Of a stretch of DNA of 64,000 bases, positions 9,241 to 16,577 are shown in pieces. A program made the position numbers and the translations under genes. The number at the start of each line of letters is the position of its first letter. The stretch's first letter is position 1. Source of the DNA: Bacillus sp. BA3 (lineage in GTDB: Bacteria; Bacillota; Bacilli; Bacillales; DSM-1321); contig PIZR01000003.1 in assembly GCA_002835675.1 (NCBI GenBank), forward strand, positions 496,001-560,000, read 5' to 3'. The notes below the pieces were generated by a model that searched no databases, had not been told where the DNA came from, and saw only the letters and a program-made list of their open reading frames with translations.

Positions 9241-10434
9241 CTATTTAACAGCACCTGATCTTTGTTCTTTCTTCTTTTGGTGGGATTGCTGCTGTTCCTT
9301 TGAATTCCGGCGATTAAAATCCGAAATCAATTTATAATAGGCGTTGGCCATCATCCAAACGCTTTCCCGTTCATCTTCAAAAAAGTCGATATTGTAGCCA
9401 TCAAAATTCTGATTGAGCGTTTTCAGGTAATCTTTCAAGACAATCGAACCTCCGCCAACAAAATAGCAGATTTCCGTTTGCGAGTTTTTCTGCCATACGT
9501 TGCGCAGATGGCGATATTGCTTTTTCGCAAGTTCTCCTAAAATCCGGTCAACGATATCATGGACGCTTGTCCGGCTTCCGCGAACCATAATATGGTTACG
9601 ATCGTTTTTCTTCGTGATGATTTCAACGACATCTCGCCTGCTATCCAGCTCGACACCGTGTTTTTTTCTGATTTCTTCACGAATAGATTCAAGAGCCTCA
9701 GCTACTCCTAGATTGAACCCTTGCGCCTTATCATCGTCAACTTTACGGTTTTTAATGACCGCGATATCTGTCGATAGTCCGCCAATATCTTGAATGAGAA
9801 TTCTTCTATCTATTAATTCACGGTTAATGATATTCAAATCATTGTCCATGACTAAATTAATGTATGCGGCGAAGCCCTCTGGATAGACTTTCACTTCATC
9901 AAATTTGATATTAACCTTAATACCTTGGTATTTAGGTGTAATTAAAAATTCTACTTGGTGAACGGATCCCAGTAGCTTCGAACGGTACCCAACATCTTTC
10001 CCTTCCTTAACTTCCCGAAGAGGTAGACCTGTTCCAAGCGTATAATTCGCTTCGACAACGTTATTTACTTTTTTGAACTTATCATTATTCCCTTGCTTGG
10101 CAGCATCCAATGCAATAGCCGCAAAAAGCATGACTAATGTTTGGTCTTCCTCTGATTTACTGCTCCCCAAATCTAGTTCTGTTGGGTTATCACTTTTTGT
10201 CGCTAAATTTCCGACACGATAAATGGCATTATTGTCTTGCAATGCTGGTGAATGGACTCTAATATGTAACCCTTCCAATGGGTTTTTTTCATCGAGCTCT
10301 TCGATTCCTATGACCGGACGATCTTCAATGTCTTTTGCAATGACATTTGGTATATATAGTTCAGACTCTAGCTTTCCAAAAATAGCTTTAATTGCATCAT
10401 TTCCTACGTCTATTGCTGCGATTCTAGAACTCAT
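9241..10434 (-). CDS. ParM/StbA-family actin-like ATPase (DNA segregation)
   Basis: A 397-residue actin-fold ATPase. Phosphate-1 motif AAIDVGNDAIKAIFGK is at residues 6-21, phosphate-2 DIGGLSTDIAV at 216-226, and the adenosine-binding FVGGGSIVL at 325-333. ParM relatives polymerise to push apart replicon copies bound by ParR at a centromere-like repeat array. A GT-N2-AC repeat field lies just upstream, and a ParR-like gene follows, giving a complete parMRC layout. ATG 10434 is preceded by AAAGGGGATG. The first ~100 codons are also present as a decayed copy at 11185-11483. Such modules are usual on plasmids, so presence beside chromosomal-type genes suggests integration of a plasmid or prophage segment, or that the replicon itself is large and extrachromosomal. 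Confidence 0.88.
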   Translation of the reverse strand: MSSRIAAIDVGNDAIKAIFGKLESELYIPNVIAKDIEDRPVIGIEELDEKNPLEGLHIRVHSPALQDNNAIYRVGNLATKSDNPTELDLGSSKSEEDQTLVMLFAAIALDAAKQGNNDKFKKVNNVVEANYTLGTGLPLREVKEGKDVGYRSKLLGSVHQVEFLITPKYQGIKVNIKFDEVKVYPEGFAAYINLVMDNDLNIINRELIDRRILIQDIGGLSTDIAVIKNRKVDDDKAQGFNLGVAEALESIREEIRKKHGVELDSRRDVVEIITKKNDRNHIMVRGSRTSVHDIVDRILGELAKKQYRHLRNVWQKNSQTEICYFVGGGSIVLKDYLKTLNQNFDGYNIDFFEDERESVWMMANAYYKLISDFNRRNSKEQQQSHQKKKEQRSGAVK

Positions 10435-10549
10435 CTAAAAACATCCCCTTTTTCATAAAAAAATTTAGGTGGAGCACTCTATTAAGCATAGAAAAGGTTT
10501 CTATATTAGTCAATGCTTCATAAGTTGTAGCTTTATTTGTCGAATTGTA

Positions 10550-10685
10550 TTCATTTGTGTACACATTAGGAACAAATATGTACACACGTTATATATAGCC
10601 ATGTGTACTCATTTGTAAACGTGTTTACTTTTTTGTGTACAAACCAACTATTTTTGTTTACATGTATACGATATTGCAAACAAAC
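10550..10685. repeat. Centromere-like (parC) repeat field, copy 1
   Basis: About nine short GT-N2-AC palindromes in 125 bp upstream of the parM-like gene: GTGTAC at 10557, TGTACA at 10579, GTGTAC at 10603, GTAAAC at 10615, GTTTAC at 10623, GTGTAC at 10635, GTTTAC at 10656, GTATAC at 10664 and the degenerate GCAAAC at 10676. Spacings run from 8 to 24 bp. This is the expected position and texture for ParR binding sites and for autoregulation of the par operon. Function is inferred; the repeats themselves are visible. Confidence 0.7.
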
Positions 10686-10744
10686 AAAAAAACTAACTTT
10701 TAATAATCTTCTTCATATAAAAGAAAGCGTAAAAAGAAGAATTT

Positions 10745-11183
10745 GGTCATGGTAATAAATTGGACAAACCACTAATGAAACGTAGGAAGATATTAAAATC
10801 ACCGAAAAAATACAGAACTTCCTCAATATCCGTAGCCATATTGGCGCAGCACTTTATCCTTCCTTCGTTTTGATATAACAACTGATGTCTTAATTGTTGG
10901 TGGCGGAATTACGGGTATCACTTCAGCTTATCTATTAGCCAAGCAAGGTGTGAAAGCCACATTCATTGAGGCAGATGAGACCCTTAATGGAACAACAGGC
11001 CACACAACCGCAAAAATCACGGTCCAGGCACGGCTTGATTTACGACCAATTTATTACTGATCACAGTGAGGAATAGGCCAGACTATACTATATGAGGCCA
11101 ACACTGAAGGAACGGAGCAATCAAAGGATTGATAGAAGAACCATTCTATTGAATGTACAAGATGCTTATGTATACGCAAATAC
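10745..11183 (+). pseudogene. Decayed 5' fragment of the FAD/Rieske oxidoreductase
   Basis: This stretch matches the first ~410 bases of the intact oxidoreductase (11848 onward), including its leader at 11800-11847. The GGTGGCGGAATTACGGG dinucleotide-binding loop and the ACAACAGGCCACACAAC segment are still recognisable. It carries small deletions, frameshifts and an in-frame stop (GAATAG near 11074), and ends abruptly at the duplication junction. It cannot encode the enzyme. Confidence 0.88.
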
Positions 11184-11184
11184 T

Positions 11185-11483
11185 AATGTTTGGTCCTCCT
11201 CTGATTTACTGCTCCCCAAATCTAGTTCTGTTGGGTTATCACTTTTTGTCGCTAAATTTCCGACACGATAAATGGCATTATTGTCTTGCAAGGCTGGTGA
11301 ATGGACTCTAATATGTATCTTTTCCAAGTTTTTTTTACATCTAGTTCTTCGATTCCTATGACTGGCCGATCTTCATGTCTTTTGGTAATGACATTTGGTA
11401 TATATAGTTTTAGGCTCTAGCTTTCCAAAAATAGTTTTAATTGCATCATTTCCTACGTCTACTGCTGCGATTCTGGAACTCAT
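11185..11483 (-). pseudogene. Decayed 5' fragment of the parM-like gene
   Basis: Matches codons 1 to about 100 of the intact parM-like gene, with its ATG still present at 11483-11481 and the upstream AAAGGGGG-type ribosome site. Small deletions (around 11320-11330, 11375 and 11412) break the frame, and the fragment is cut at the duplication junction. It is a remnant of the tandem duplication and is not expected to give a functional protein. Confidence 0.88.
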
Positions 11484-11594
11484 CTAAAAACACCCCCTTT
11501 TTCATAGAAAAAATTAGGTGGAGCACTCTCCATAGAAGAGATTTCTATATTAGTCGATGCTTCATAAGCTGTAGCTTTATTTTCATTTGTCGAA

Positions 11595-11735
11595 TTGTAT
11601 TCATTTTTGTATACATTAGGAACAAACATGTATACACCTTATATATAGCCATGTGTACGTATTTGTAAACATATATACATATTTGTGTACAAATCATCTA
11701 TTTGTGTTTACATGTATACATAATTGTAAACAAAC
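11595..11735. repeat. Centromere-like repeat field, copy 2
   Basis: Duplicate of the 10550-10685 field, with several GT-N2-AC elements (GTATAC near 11610 and 11630, GTGTAC near 11653 and 11685, GTAAAC near 11665, GTTTAC near 11706, GTATAC near 11714, GTAAAC near 11725). The repeats are better preserved than the flanking pseudogene fragments, although some GTGTAC have become GTATAC. It now lies immediately upstream of the intact oxidoreductase gene. Confidence 0.65.
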
Positions 11736-11847
11736 CAAATAATGTATTTTTTTAGTCTTTCTTCTTACAAAAATAAGCGTATAAATAGCGGATTTGGGTA
11801 TGGTAATAAATGGACGATTCACTAATGAACTGTATGGAGGTATTCAA

Positions 11848-13368
11848 ATGACTGAAAAAAATACAGACCTTCCCCGATTTCCGGAACCTTATTGGCGCAG
11901 TGCGTTGACATTCCCTACTTTTTCTAAATTAGATACAGATTTAACCACTGATGTCTTAATAGTAGGCGGCGGAATTACCGGAATCACATCTGCTTACCTA
12001 CTAGCTAAACAAGGTGTTAAAGTCACACTGATTGAAGCAGGCGAAATCCTTACTGGAACGACAGGACACACTACAGCAAAAATCACGGCCCAGCATGGCC
12101 TGATTTACGACCAGCTGATCACTGACCATGGTGAAGAGAATGCCAAGCTTTATTATGAAGCCAATATAGATGGAATGAAGCTGATTAAAGACTTGGTAGA
12201 AGAACAATCCATTGAATGTAATTTGACTGCACAGGATGCCTATGTGTACGCAAATACGGACGAATATATAAGCAAAATCCAAAAAGAACTGAGAGCCTAT
12301 CAAAAACTTGGCATTCGGGGGGATTATGCGGAGAATATCCCTTTCTCCATTCCATGTAAAGCTGCTGTGATAATGAAAGATCAAGCACAGTTTCACCCAT
12401 TAAAATATTTAACGGCCCTCATTTCGACAATTCTCGAAAGCGGAGGCACCATTTATGAACGGACAACGGCAATGAAGATTGAAGACGGCGATCCACCGAC
12501 CGTTATGACCGATACTGGACATACAATCAAAAGCAATCAGGTAATCGTTGCTTCCCACTTCCCCTTTAATGATGAAAAGGGCTTATACTTTGCCCGTGTT
12601 CATGTAAGTAGGTCCTATGTGCTTGGCATCAGAACTGAACAGGAGTATCCAGGCGGGATGTATTACAGTGCAGACAGCCCTAGCCGCTCCCTTCGCTATA
12701 CGGAATTGGACAATGGGGAAAAACTTATACTTGTTGGCGGAGATGGCCATAAAACAGGCCAGGGAATCTCGACGATCGAGCATTATGAAGCACTGAAGGA
12801 CTTCAGTTCCCAGTATTTCGATGTGAAGGACATTCCCTACCGCTGGTCGGCACAGGATATCGTGACACCGGATAATATCCCCTTCGTCGGTCCAGTGACA
12901 GCCAACCAACAAAACGTCCTGATAGCTACCGGCTATGCGAAATGGGGAATGACGAATGGATCGATTGCCGCCAAGATCTTAACTGACCGGATTTTGCAAA
13001 TAGATAACAGGTATGCGGAATTGTATGATCCTGCCCGTTTAAAAGGCGTGAAGAATATAGTCCAAGATAATGCTGATGTGGCGAAGCATCTGATTAAAGG
13101 CAAATTGGCCGTCATTCAAAAAACGCCGGAAGACTTAGGAATTGATGAAGGAGCAATCGTTAAGGTGAATGGAGACAAAGCTGGGTGTTACCGTGATCAT
13201 GATGGCCAGCTTCATATCGTTGATTCCACATGTACACACATGGGGTGTGAAGTTGCCTGGAATAGCGGCGACCGTACTTGGGATTGCCCATGTCATGGCT
13301 CCCGCTACTCCATCGCTGGTGAAGTGTTGAATGGCCCCGCTGTCGAACCATTGAAAAAAATTCGCTAA
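11848..13368 (+). CDS. FAD-dependent oxidoreductase with C-terminal Rieske [2Fe-2S] domain (YhfW-like)
   Basis: A 506-residue two-domain redox protein. The N-terminal DAO-type flavin domain has VLIVGGGITGITSAYLLA near residue 35. The C-terminal Rieske domain has CTHMGC (ligands C462, H464) and CPCHGS (ligands C480, H483), with C467 and C482 as the usual disulfide pair. B. subtilis YhfW has the same organisation; its physiological substrate is not established. No signal peptide or membrane segment, so cytoplasmic. I use ATG 11848 because GGAGGT sits six bases upstream; the frame opens 18 codons earlier without support. It is transcribed away from the partition module and its 5' end was part of a tandem duplication. 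Confidence 0.92.
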   Translation: MTEKNTDLPRFPEPYWRSALTFPTFSKLDTDLTTDVLIVGGGITGITSAYLLAKQGVKVTLIEAGEILTGTTGHTTAKITAQHGLIYDQLITDHGEENAKLYYEANIDGMKLIKDLVEEQSIECNLTAQDAYVYANTDEYISKIQKELRAYQKLGIRGDYAENIPFSIPCKAAVIMKDQAQFHPLKYLTALISTILESGGTIYERTTAMKIEDGDPPTVMTDTGHTIKSNQVIVASHFPFNDEKGLYFARVHVSRSYVLGIRTEQEYPGGMYYSADSPSRSLRYTELDNGEKLILVGGDGHKTGQGISTIEHYEALKDFSSQYFDVKDIPYRWSAQDIVTPDNIPFVGPVTANQQNVLIATGYAKWGMTNGSIAAKILTDRILQIDNRYAELYDPARLKGVKNIVQDNADVAKHLIKGKLAVIQKTPEDLGIDEGAIVKVNGDKAGCYRDHDGQLHIVDSTCTHMGCEVAWNSGDRTWDCPCHGSRYSIAGEVLNGPAVEPLKKIR

Positions 13369-13479
13369 GTGCCAATTGTGATTTTATCTAAAAGTCGACT
13401 GGGCCCGCCGTTTTCCTTATACTGAAGTTACTGCATGATTGAATGGTTGCAAATAACTCTGAAAAGGATTGAATTGAAC

Positions 13480-13674
13480 ATGAACGGTAAAAACCGGAAA
13501 GATATTACCCCAGGTGCCTCTGTGGACATTGTACTTAAAGCAGATCAACGCACCGGAAAACTGACAAGCGGCACTGTAAAGGATATTTTAACCAACTCCA
13601 GCACTCACCCTCATGGAATTAAAGTAAGGTTGACTGATGGGCAGGTTGGCAGGGTTCAAGTCATTCATAAGTAA
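13480..13674 (+). CDS. ywbE: YwbE family protein
   Basis: A 64-residue basic protein (MNGKNRKDITPGASVDIVLK start) matching the small YwbE family, whose members have a conserved VDIVLKADQRTGKLTSGTV core and a C-terminal VRLTDGQVGRVQ. The function of the family is not known to me; the beta-rich, positively charged sequence suggests nucleic-acid contact, but this is inference. ATG 13480 is chosen over the longer frame because AAAGGATTG precedes it. It stands alone between the oxidoreductase and the SIMPL protein and is followed at once by a terminator. Confidence 0.85.
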   Translation: MNGKNRKDITPGASVDIVLKADQRTGKLTSGTVKDILTNSSTHPHGIKVRLTDGQVGRVQVIHK

Positions 13675-13678
13675 TGCG

Positions 13679-13705
13679 CACTCGGTCTTGGCCGAGTGTT
13701 TTTTT
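13679..13705 (+). terminator. Terminator after ywbE
   Basis: Stem CACTCGG / CCGAGTG with a 6-base loop followed by seven T residues, starting 4 bp after the stop codon. Confidence 0.9.
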
Positions 13706-13812
13706 ATGATCATTCGAACGAATTAATGACGATGGGGATATTTCAATCATGTTTCCCGTTCATAATTCGTACAATAGGGGTGAGATTATCTCTTATAAAG
13801 GCTGGTGTCAAA

Positions 13813-14472
13813 ATGAATCAAGAATACAATGCCCCCGAAAGGGATTATTACCGCAATGATGATCATACATTGAAAGTTTCCGGCTCAGAGACGCTATCTG
13901 CTGCTCCGGATCAAGCCACGATCACCCTTGGAGTCATAACAGAGGATAAGGACCCGCAAAAGGCCCAGCAAACCAATTCCCAAGCTATCGCAAATGTCAT
14001 CGCATCACTTAAATCCGCAGGCATTCCCGAAGAGCAATTGAAAACGAGTGATTACAGAATCGATCCACAATATGATTATATTGACGGAAAGGAATTGTTC
14101 AAGAACTATAAAGTCCAGCACATCATACAAGCCCAAACGTCCGACATCGAGAAAATAGGCAGCATAATCGACACGGCCGTCAGAAGCGGCGCCAATTCAA
14201 TCACCAGCATCCGCTTCTCTTTATCAAATCCAGATGCATACTATAACCAGGCACTTTCTCTCGCCTTAAAAAATGCATATGAAAAAGCACTCTCCATGGC
14301 TCGAACACTGGGAATCTCATTGAACCCAGTCCCTAATAAGGTTGAAGAGCTATCCGAAACGGCAACCCCAATGCTTTATCAAACAAGTACCTTTTCAAAA
14401 ATGGCGACTACCCCGATTCAGCCTGGTGAACTGAACATCACTGCCTCAGTAAGGGTGGAATACACGTACTAG
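13813..14472 (+). CDS. SIMPL (DUF541) domain protein
   Basis: A 219-residue protein from ATG 13813 covering a complete SIMPL/DUF541 domain. Family features seen are the early LKVSGSETLSAAPDQATITLGV strand pair, the repeated NSQAIANVIASLKSAGI helix, LKTSDYRIDPQYDY, and the terminal ITASVRVEY strand. Many relatives are periplasmic or secreted, but this one has no signal peptide or membrane anchor in the chosen frame. The extra upstream codons to 13696 overlap the ywbE terminator and are unlikely to be translated. Molecular function of the family is poorly defined. Monocistronic between two terminators. Confidence 0.85.
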   Translation: MNQEYNAPERDYYRNDDHTLKVSGSETLSAAPDQATITLGVITEDKDPQKAQQTNSQAIANVIASLKSAGIPEEQLKTSDYRIDPQYDYIDGKELFKNYKVQHIIQAQTSDIEKIGSIIDTAVRSGANSITSIRFSLSNPDAYYNQALSLALKNAYEKALSMARTLGISLNPVPNKVEELSETATPMLYQTSTFSKMATTPIQPGELNITASVRVEYTY

Positions 14473-14492
14473 CACTCACTAAATTCCATCCT

Positions 14493-14527
14493 AAAAACCC
14501 CCCTTGGCAACCCAATGGGGGGTTTTT
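14493..14527. terminator. Bidirectional terminator between the SIMPL gene and purU
   Basis: Eleven-base-pair arms AAAAACCCCCC / GGGGGGTTTTT around a 13-base loop; the A and T runs serve both convergent genes. Confidence 0.92.
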
Positions 14528-14531
14528 CATT

Positions 14532-15434
14532 TTAAAAGACTACCGTTTTATTTTCATGAACAATCACGCGGTCCTCCAAATGCCATTTAACGGCACGTGC
14601 CAGCACCCTGCGTTCAGCTGAACGACCGATTTTCTTCATATCCGCGGCAGAATCACGATGGTCCACACGTTCAATATCCTGTTCGATGATTGGACCTTCA
14701 TCCAAATCATTCGTCACATAATGGGATGTCGCTCCAATCAGCTTAACACCTCTGTCATAAGCTCGTTCATAAGGCCGGGCTCCAATGAAGGCAGGTAAAA
14801 ATGAATGATGGATATTGATGATTCTGTTCGGATGGGCCGCTACGAAGTCCGGCGTCAATATCTGCATATACCTGGCCAATACAATAAGGTCCACTTTGAA
14901 TTCTTCCAGAAGTCCAAGCTGTTTAGTCTCCACTTCCTTGCGTATATCCTTATTGGCAGGAATGTAATAAAACGGGATGCCCATCGATTCGACAATTTCC
15001 CTCGTATCTTCATGGTTGCTGATGACTAGCGCAATATCAGCCAATAAATCCCCGCTTTGCCACTCCCATAGCAATTCCAAAAGGCAATGAGGTTCCTTGG
15101 AAACGAAGATGGCCGTTCTCTTCAAATCACTGACATGGTTAAATGTCCATTGCATCGAGAATGCTGTCGAAACTTCCTGGAATGCCAGTTGCATACCCGC
15201 TGCCTTATCCTTCAATCCTGGACAATCGAACTCGATCCTGGTGAAAAAGGTACCGCCCTCAGGATTCATCGAATACTGACTCAATTCAACAATATTTGCA
15301 TCATATTCTTTAAGAAAAGCCGTAACTGTCGAAACAATTCCCGGCTGGTCCGGACATTTTATAATCAAACGGCCTCTATCTTGATTTCTTTCGCGAAATT
15401 CCTGTAACTGCTCTTGCACAAAGTTGCTCACCAT
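14532..15434 (-). CDS. purU: Formyltetrahydrofolate deformylase
   Basis: Hydrolyses 10-formyl-THF to formate and THF, balancing one-carbon pools. The 300-residue protein has an N-terminal ACT domain (GRLIIKCPDQPGIVSTVTAF, residues about 21-40) and a C-terminal formyltransferase-fold domain with INIHHSFLPAF (Asn and His of the catalytic triad) and the later NDLDEGPI (Asp). Length matches bacterial PurU. ATG 15434 is preceded by GAAGGGCAG. It is convergent with the SIMPL gene across a shared terminator and has no operon partner. Confidence 0.96.
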   Translation of the reverse strand: MVSNFVQEQLQEFRERNQDRGRLIIKCPDQPGIVSTVTAFLKEYDANIVELSQYSMNPEGGTFFTRIEFDCPGLKDKAAGMQLAFQEVSTAFSMQWTFNHVSDLKRTAIFVSKEPHCLLELLWEWQSGDLLADIALVISNHEDTREIVESMGIPFYYIPANKDIRKEVETKQLGLLEEFKVDLIVLARYMQILTPDFVAAHPNRIINIHHSFLPAFIGARPYERAYDRGVKLIGATSHYVTNDLDEGPIIEQDIERVDHRDSAADMKKIGRSAERRVLARAVKWHLEDRVIVHENKTVVF

Positions 15435-15528
15435 TTTCCCAACTGCCCTTCTTCTATTTTGCTATATTATACTTCAATTCATGGCAAAAATTAAAGTCAG
15501 TCAATCAATTCGGGATTGAATGCAAAGA

Positions 15529-15550
15529 CCCCCCAACTTTAACAGGGGGG
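15529..15550 (-). terminator. Probable terminator after the small membrane-protein gene
   Basis: GC-only 6-bp stem CCCCCC / GGGGGG with a 10-base loop; on the minus strand it is followed by TCTTTGC, a weak U-tract. It lies 30 bp after the stop at 15581. Confidence 0.6.
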
Positions 15551-15580
15551 CAGTATCATATTGAAACGCGCTGTCTCAGT

Positions 15581-15931
15581 TTAGAGATGCTTTTTTATTT
15601 TATTATTTATTTCGTTTTTTTCACCTAGACTTGCCGCTAGAGATAAAAAGATATAAGGGAACGCCAATAAAATTAAATCCGGAAACCCATAGCCAATAAA
15701 CACTAAGTTATAATCTGGATGTTCATCCATATAATAACCGGCTCCCGCCATATATGATCCAACAATCAAATAAGTAATGAAAGATATAGTTAAAGTACTT
15801 ATAGTTAGAGCGTTTAATTTTATAGTAACTACAATTAACGCAAAGTAAACTAAATAGACAATCCCTAAAATAATTAACAGTAAAAAAATATAACCTGGAT
15901 CAAATATCGCTTGATTGGAACTGCTAAACAT
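15581..15931 (-). CDS. Small four-helix membrane protein, unknown function
   Basis: A 116-residue protein that I do not recognise. It has about four hydrophobic segments (YIFLLLIILGIVYLVYFALI, LTISTLTISFITYLIVG, a short central one, and LILLAFPYIFLSLAA) and a basic C-terminal tail ending NNKIKKHL. The start at ATG 15931 is well supported by AAGAGGTGATTT five bases upstream, which argues it is a real gene. It is monocistronic with its own weak terminator. Base composition is more AT-rich than its neighbours, suggesting a recently gained or fast-evolving gene. Confidence 0.75.
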   Translation of the reverse strand: MFSSSNQAIFDPGYIFLLLIILGIVYLVYFALIVVTIKLNALTISTLTISFITYLIVGSYMAGAGYYMDEHPDYNLVFIGYGFPDLILLAFPYIFLSLAASLGEKNEINNKIKKHL

Positions 15932-16250
15932 AAGAAATCACCTCTTACTTCAAATCTTTTATTCTTCCTTCTTTTGAACCTGATACATGGGCTTTAAATG
16001 AAGCATCAGCTTTTTAATTCAGCCCGAATTGTAATAATTTAATCGTATATAAAAGGAACTTGTTATACATTCCTACTTTGGAACAATGAGTTTCATTTTT
16101 GAGTAAATAAAGAGAAAGTGATGATATGAAATGAAGGTCTTTTATTCCAAGAGTCAAAAGTTCTACTTTAGTAACACTTACAAAATCAAATGGAGTTTCC
16201 ATTTGATAAACCTATCCTCTAGTCATATTTCATAGGTTTTAATCGCGGAA

Positions 16251-16279
16251 AAGTCGGCCTGATCACGGTCGGCTTTTTT
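16251..16279 (+). terminator. Orphan plus-strand terminator
   Basis: AAGTCGGCC pairs with GGTCGGCTT through seven Watson-Crick and two G-U pairs across a 7-base loop and is followed by T6. The wobble pairs work only in plus-strand RNA. No plus-strand gene lies between it and 15000, so it may end a small RNA or act as an attenuator. Confidence 0.65.
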
Positions 16280-16444
16280 ATATTGAAATAGAAATTACCT
16301 ATATGGAATTGAAAAGATACCATTAGTTCCCACCCTCTATTAATAGGCACTATCATTCTTCCAATAAATAACTGGTGAATTTAAAGGAAATGAAGGCAAA
16401 GGCCGAGAACCTTTATGAAATGCATAGTTAAGGGGGACTCTTGA

Positions 16445-16501
16445 ATGAAATGTCGGCATGATCTGGACAACCATTTTTATTTCAGTTTTTATTTTCCCTA
16501 G
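16445..16501 (+). CDS. Possible 18-residue leader peptide
   Basis: ATG 16445 stands eight bases after AAGGGGG and reads MKCRHDLDNHFYFSFYFP before TAG. It is 76 bp upstream of the lipoprotein gene of the amino-acid ABC operon and rich in Phe/Tyr with two His. Nothing but the ribosome site and position supports translation. A translated leader controlling the transporter operon is one reading; chance is another. Confidence 0.3.
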   Translation: MKCRHDLDNHFYFSFYFP

Positions 16502-16577
16502 TTAATAAGGTTATTCACTGCCTTATAAGGGTATAGACCATTCTATTAGTTTTTTTAAAGGGGGAAATGAAATTATC

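Larger units (their letters stand above)
10133..12257. repeat. Ancient ~1.05-kb tandem duplication (copy 1 10133-11183, copy 2 11182-12257)
   Basis: Each copy contains, in order, the 5' part of the parM-like gene (minus strand), the repeat field, and the 5' part of the FAD/Rieske oxidoreductase gene (plus strand). Copy 1 retains the outer, intact parM 5' end and a decayed oxidoreductase start; copy 2 has a decayed parM start and the intact oxidoreductase 5' end. The junction at about 11182 joins oxidoreductase text (GCAAATAC) to parM text (TAATGTTTGG) with only a 2-base overlap, as expected from an illegitimate tandem duplication. Point changes and small indels separate the copies. Confidence 0.9.
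15932..16577. other. 650-bp AT-rich region without a supported conventional gene
   Basis: Contains a hairpin AAACCTAT / ATAGGTTT (16208-16239), a plus-strand terminator (16251-16279) with no plus-strand ORF in front of it, and an 18-codon ORF with a good ribosome site (16445-16501) ahead of the amino-acid ABC operon. A 62-codon minus ORF at 16014-16202 lacks a ribosome site and is not called. No T-box, lysine-box or SAM-box consensus was recognised. Confidence 0.5.

Noticed and set aside
11441-11668. 75-codon plus ORF across the duplicated parM start and repeat field
   Set aside because: It is formed by the reverse of parM-derived and repeat DNA, lacks a ribosome site, and has no counterpart in the other copy of the duplication.
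10550-11735. Short repeats considered as a CRISPR array or replication origin iterons
   Set aside because: Units are 6-10 bp palindromes with irregular 8-24 bp spacing and no uniform spacers; no cas or rep gene. Position upstream of parM fits a centromere field better.
16014-16202. 62-codon minus-strand ORF in the 16-kb gap
   Set aside because: No ribosome site before the ATG, no family resemblance, and it overlaps a structured region; probably chance.
16280-16577. Known amino-acid or SAM riboswitch before the ABC importer
   Set aside because: I compared the text with lysine, glycine, SAM, purine and T-box consensus pieces from memory and saw no match; only a short ORF and weak hairpins remain.
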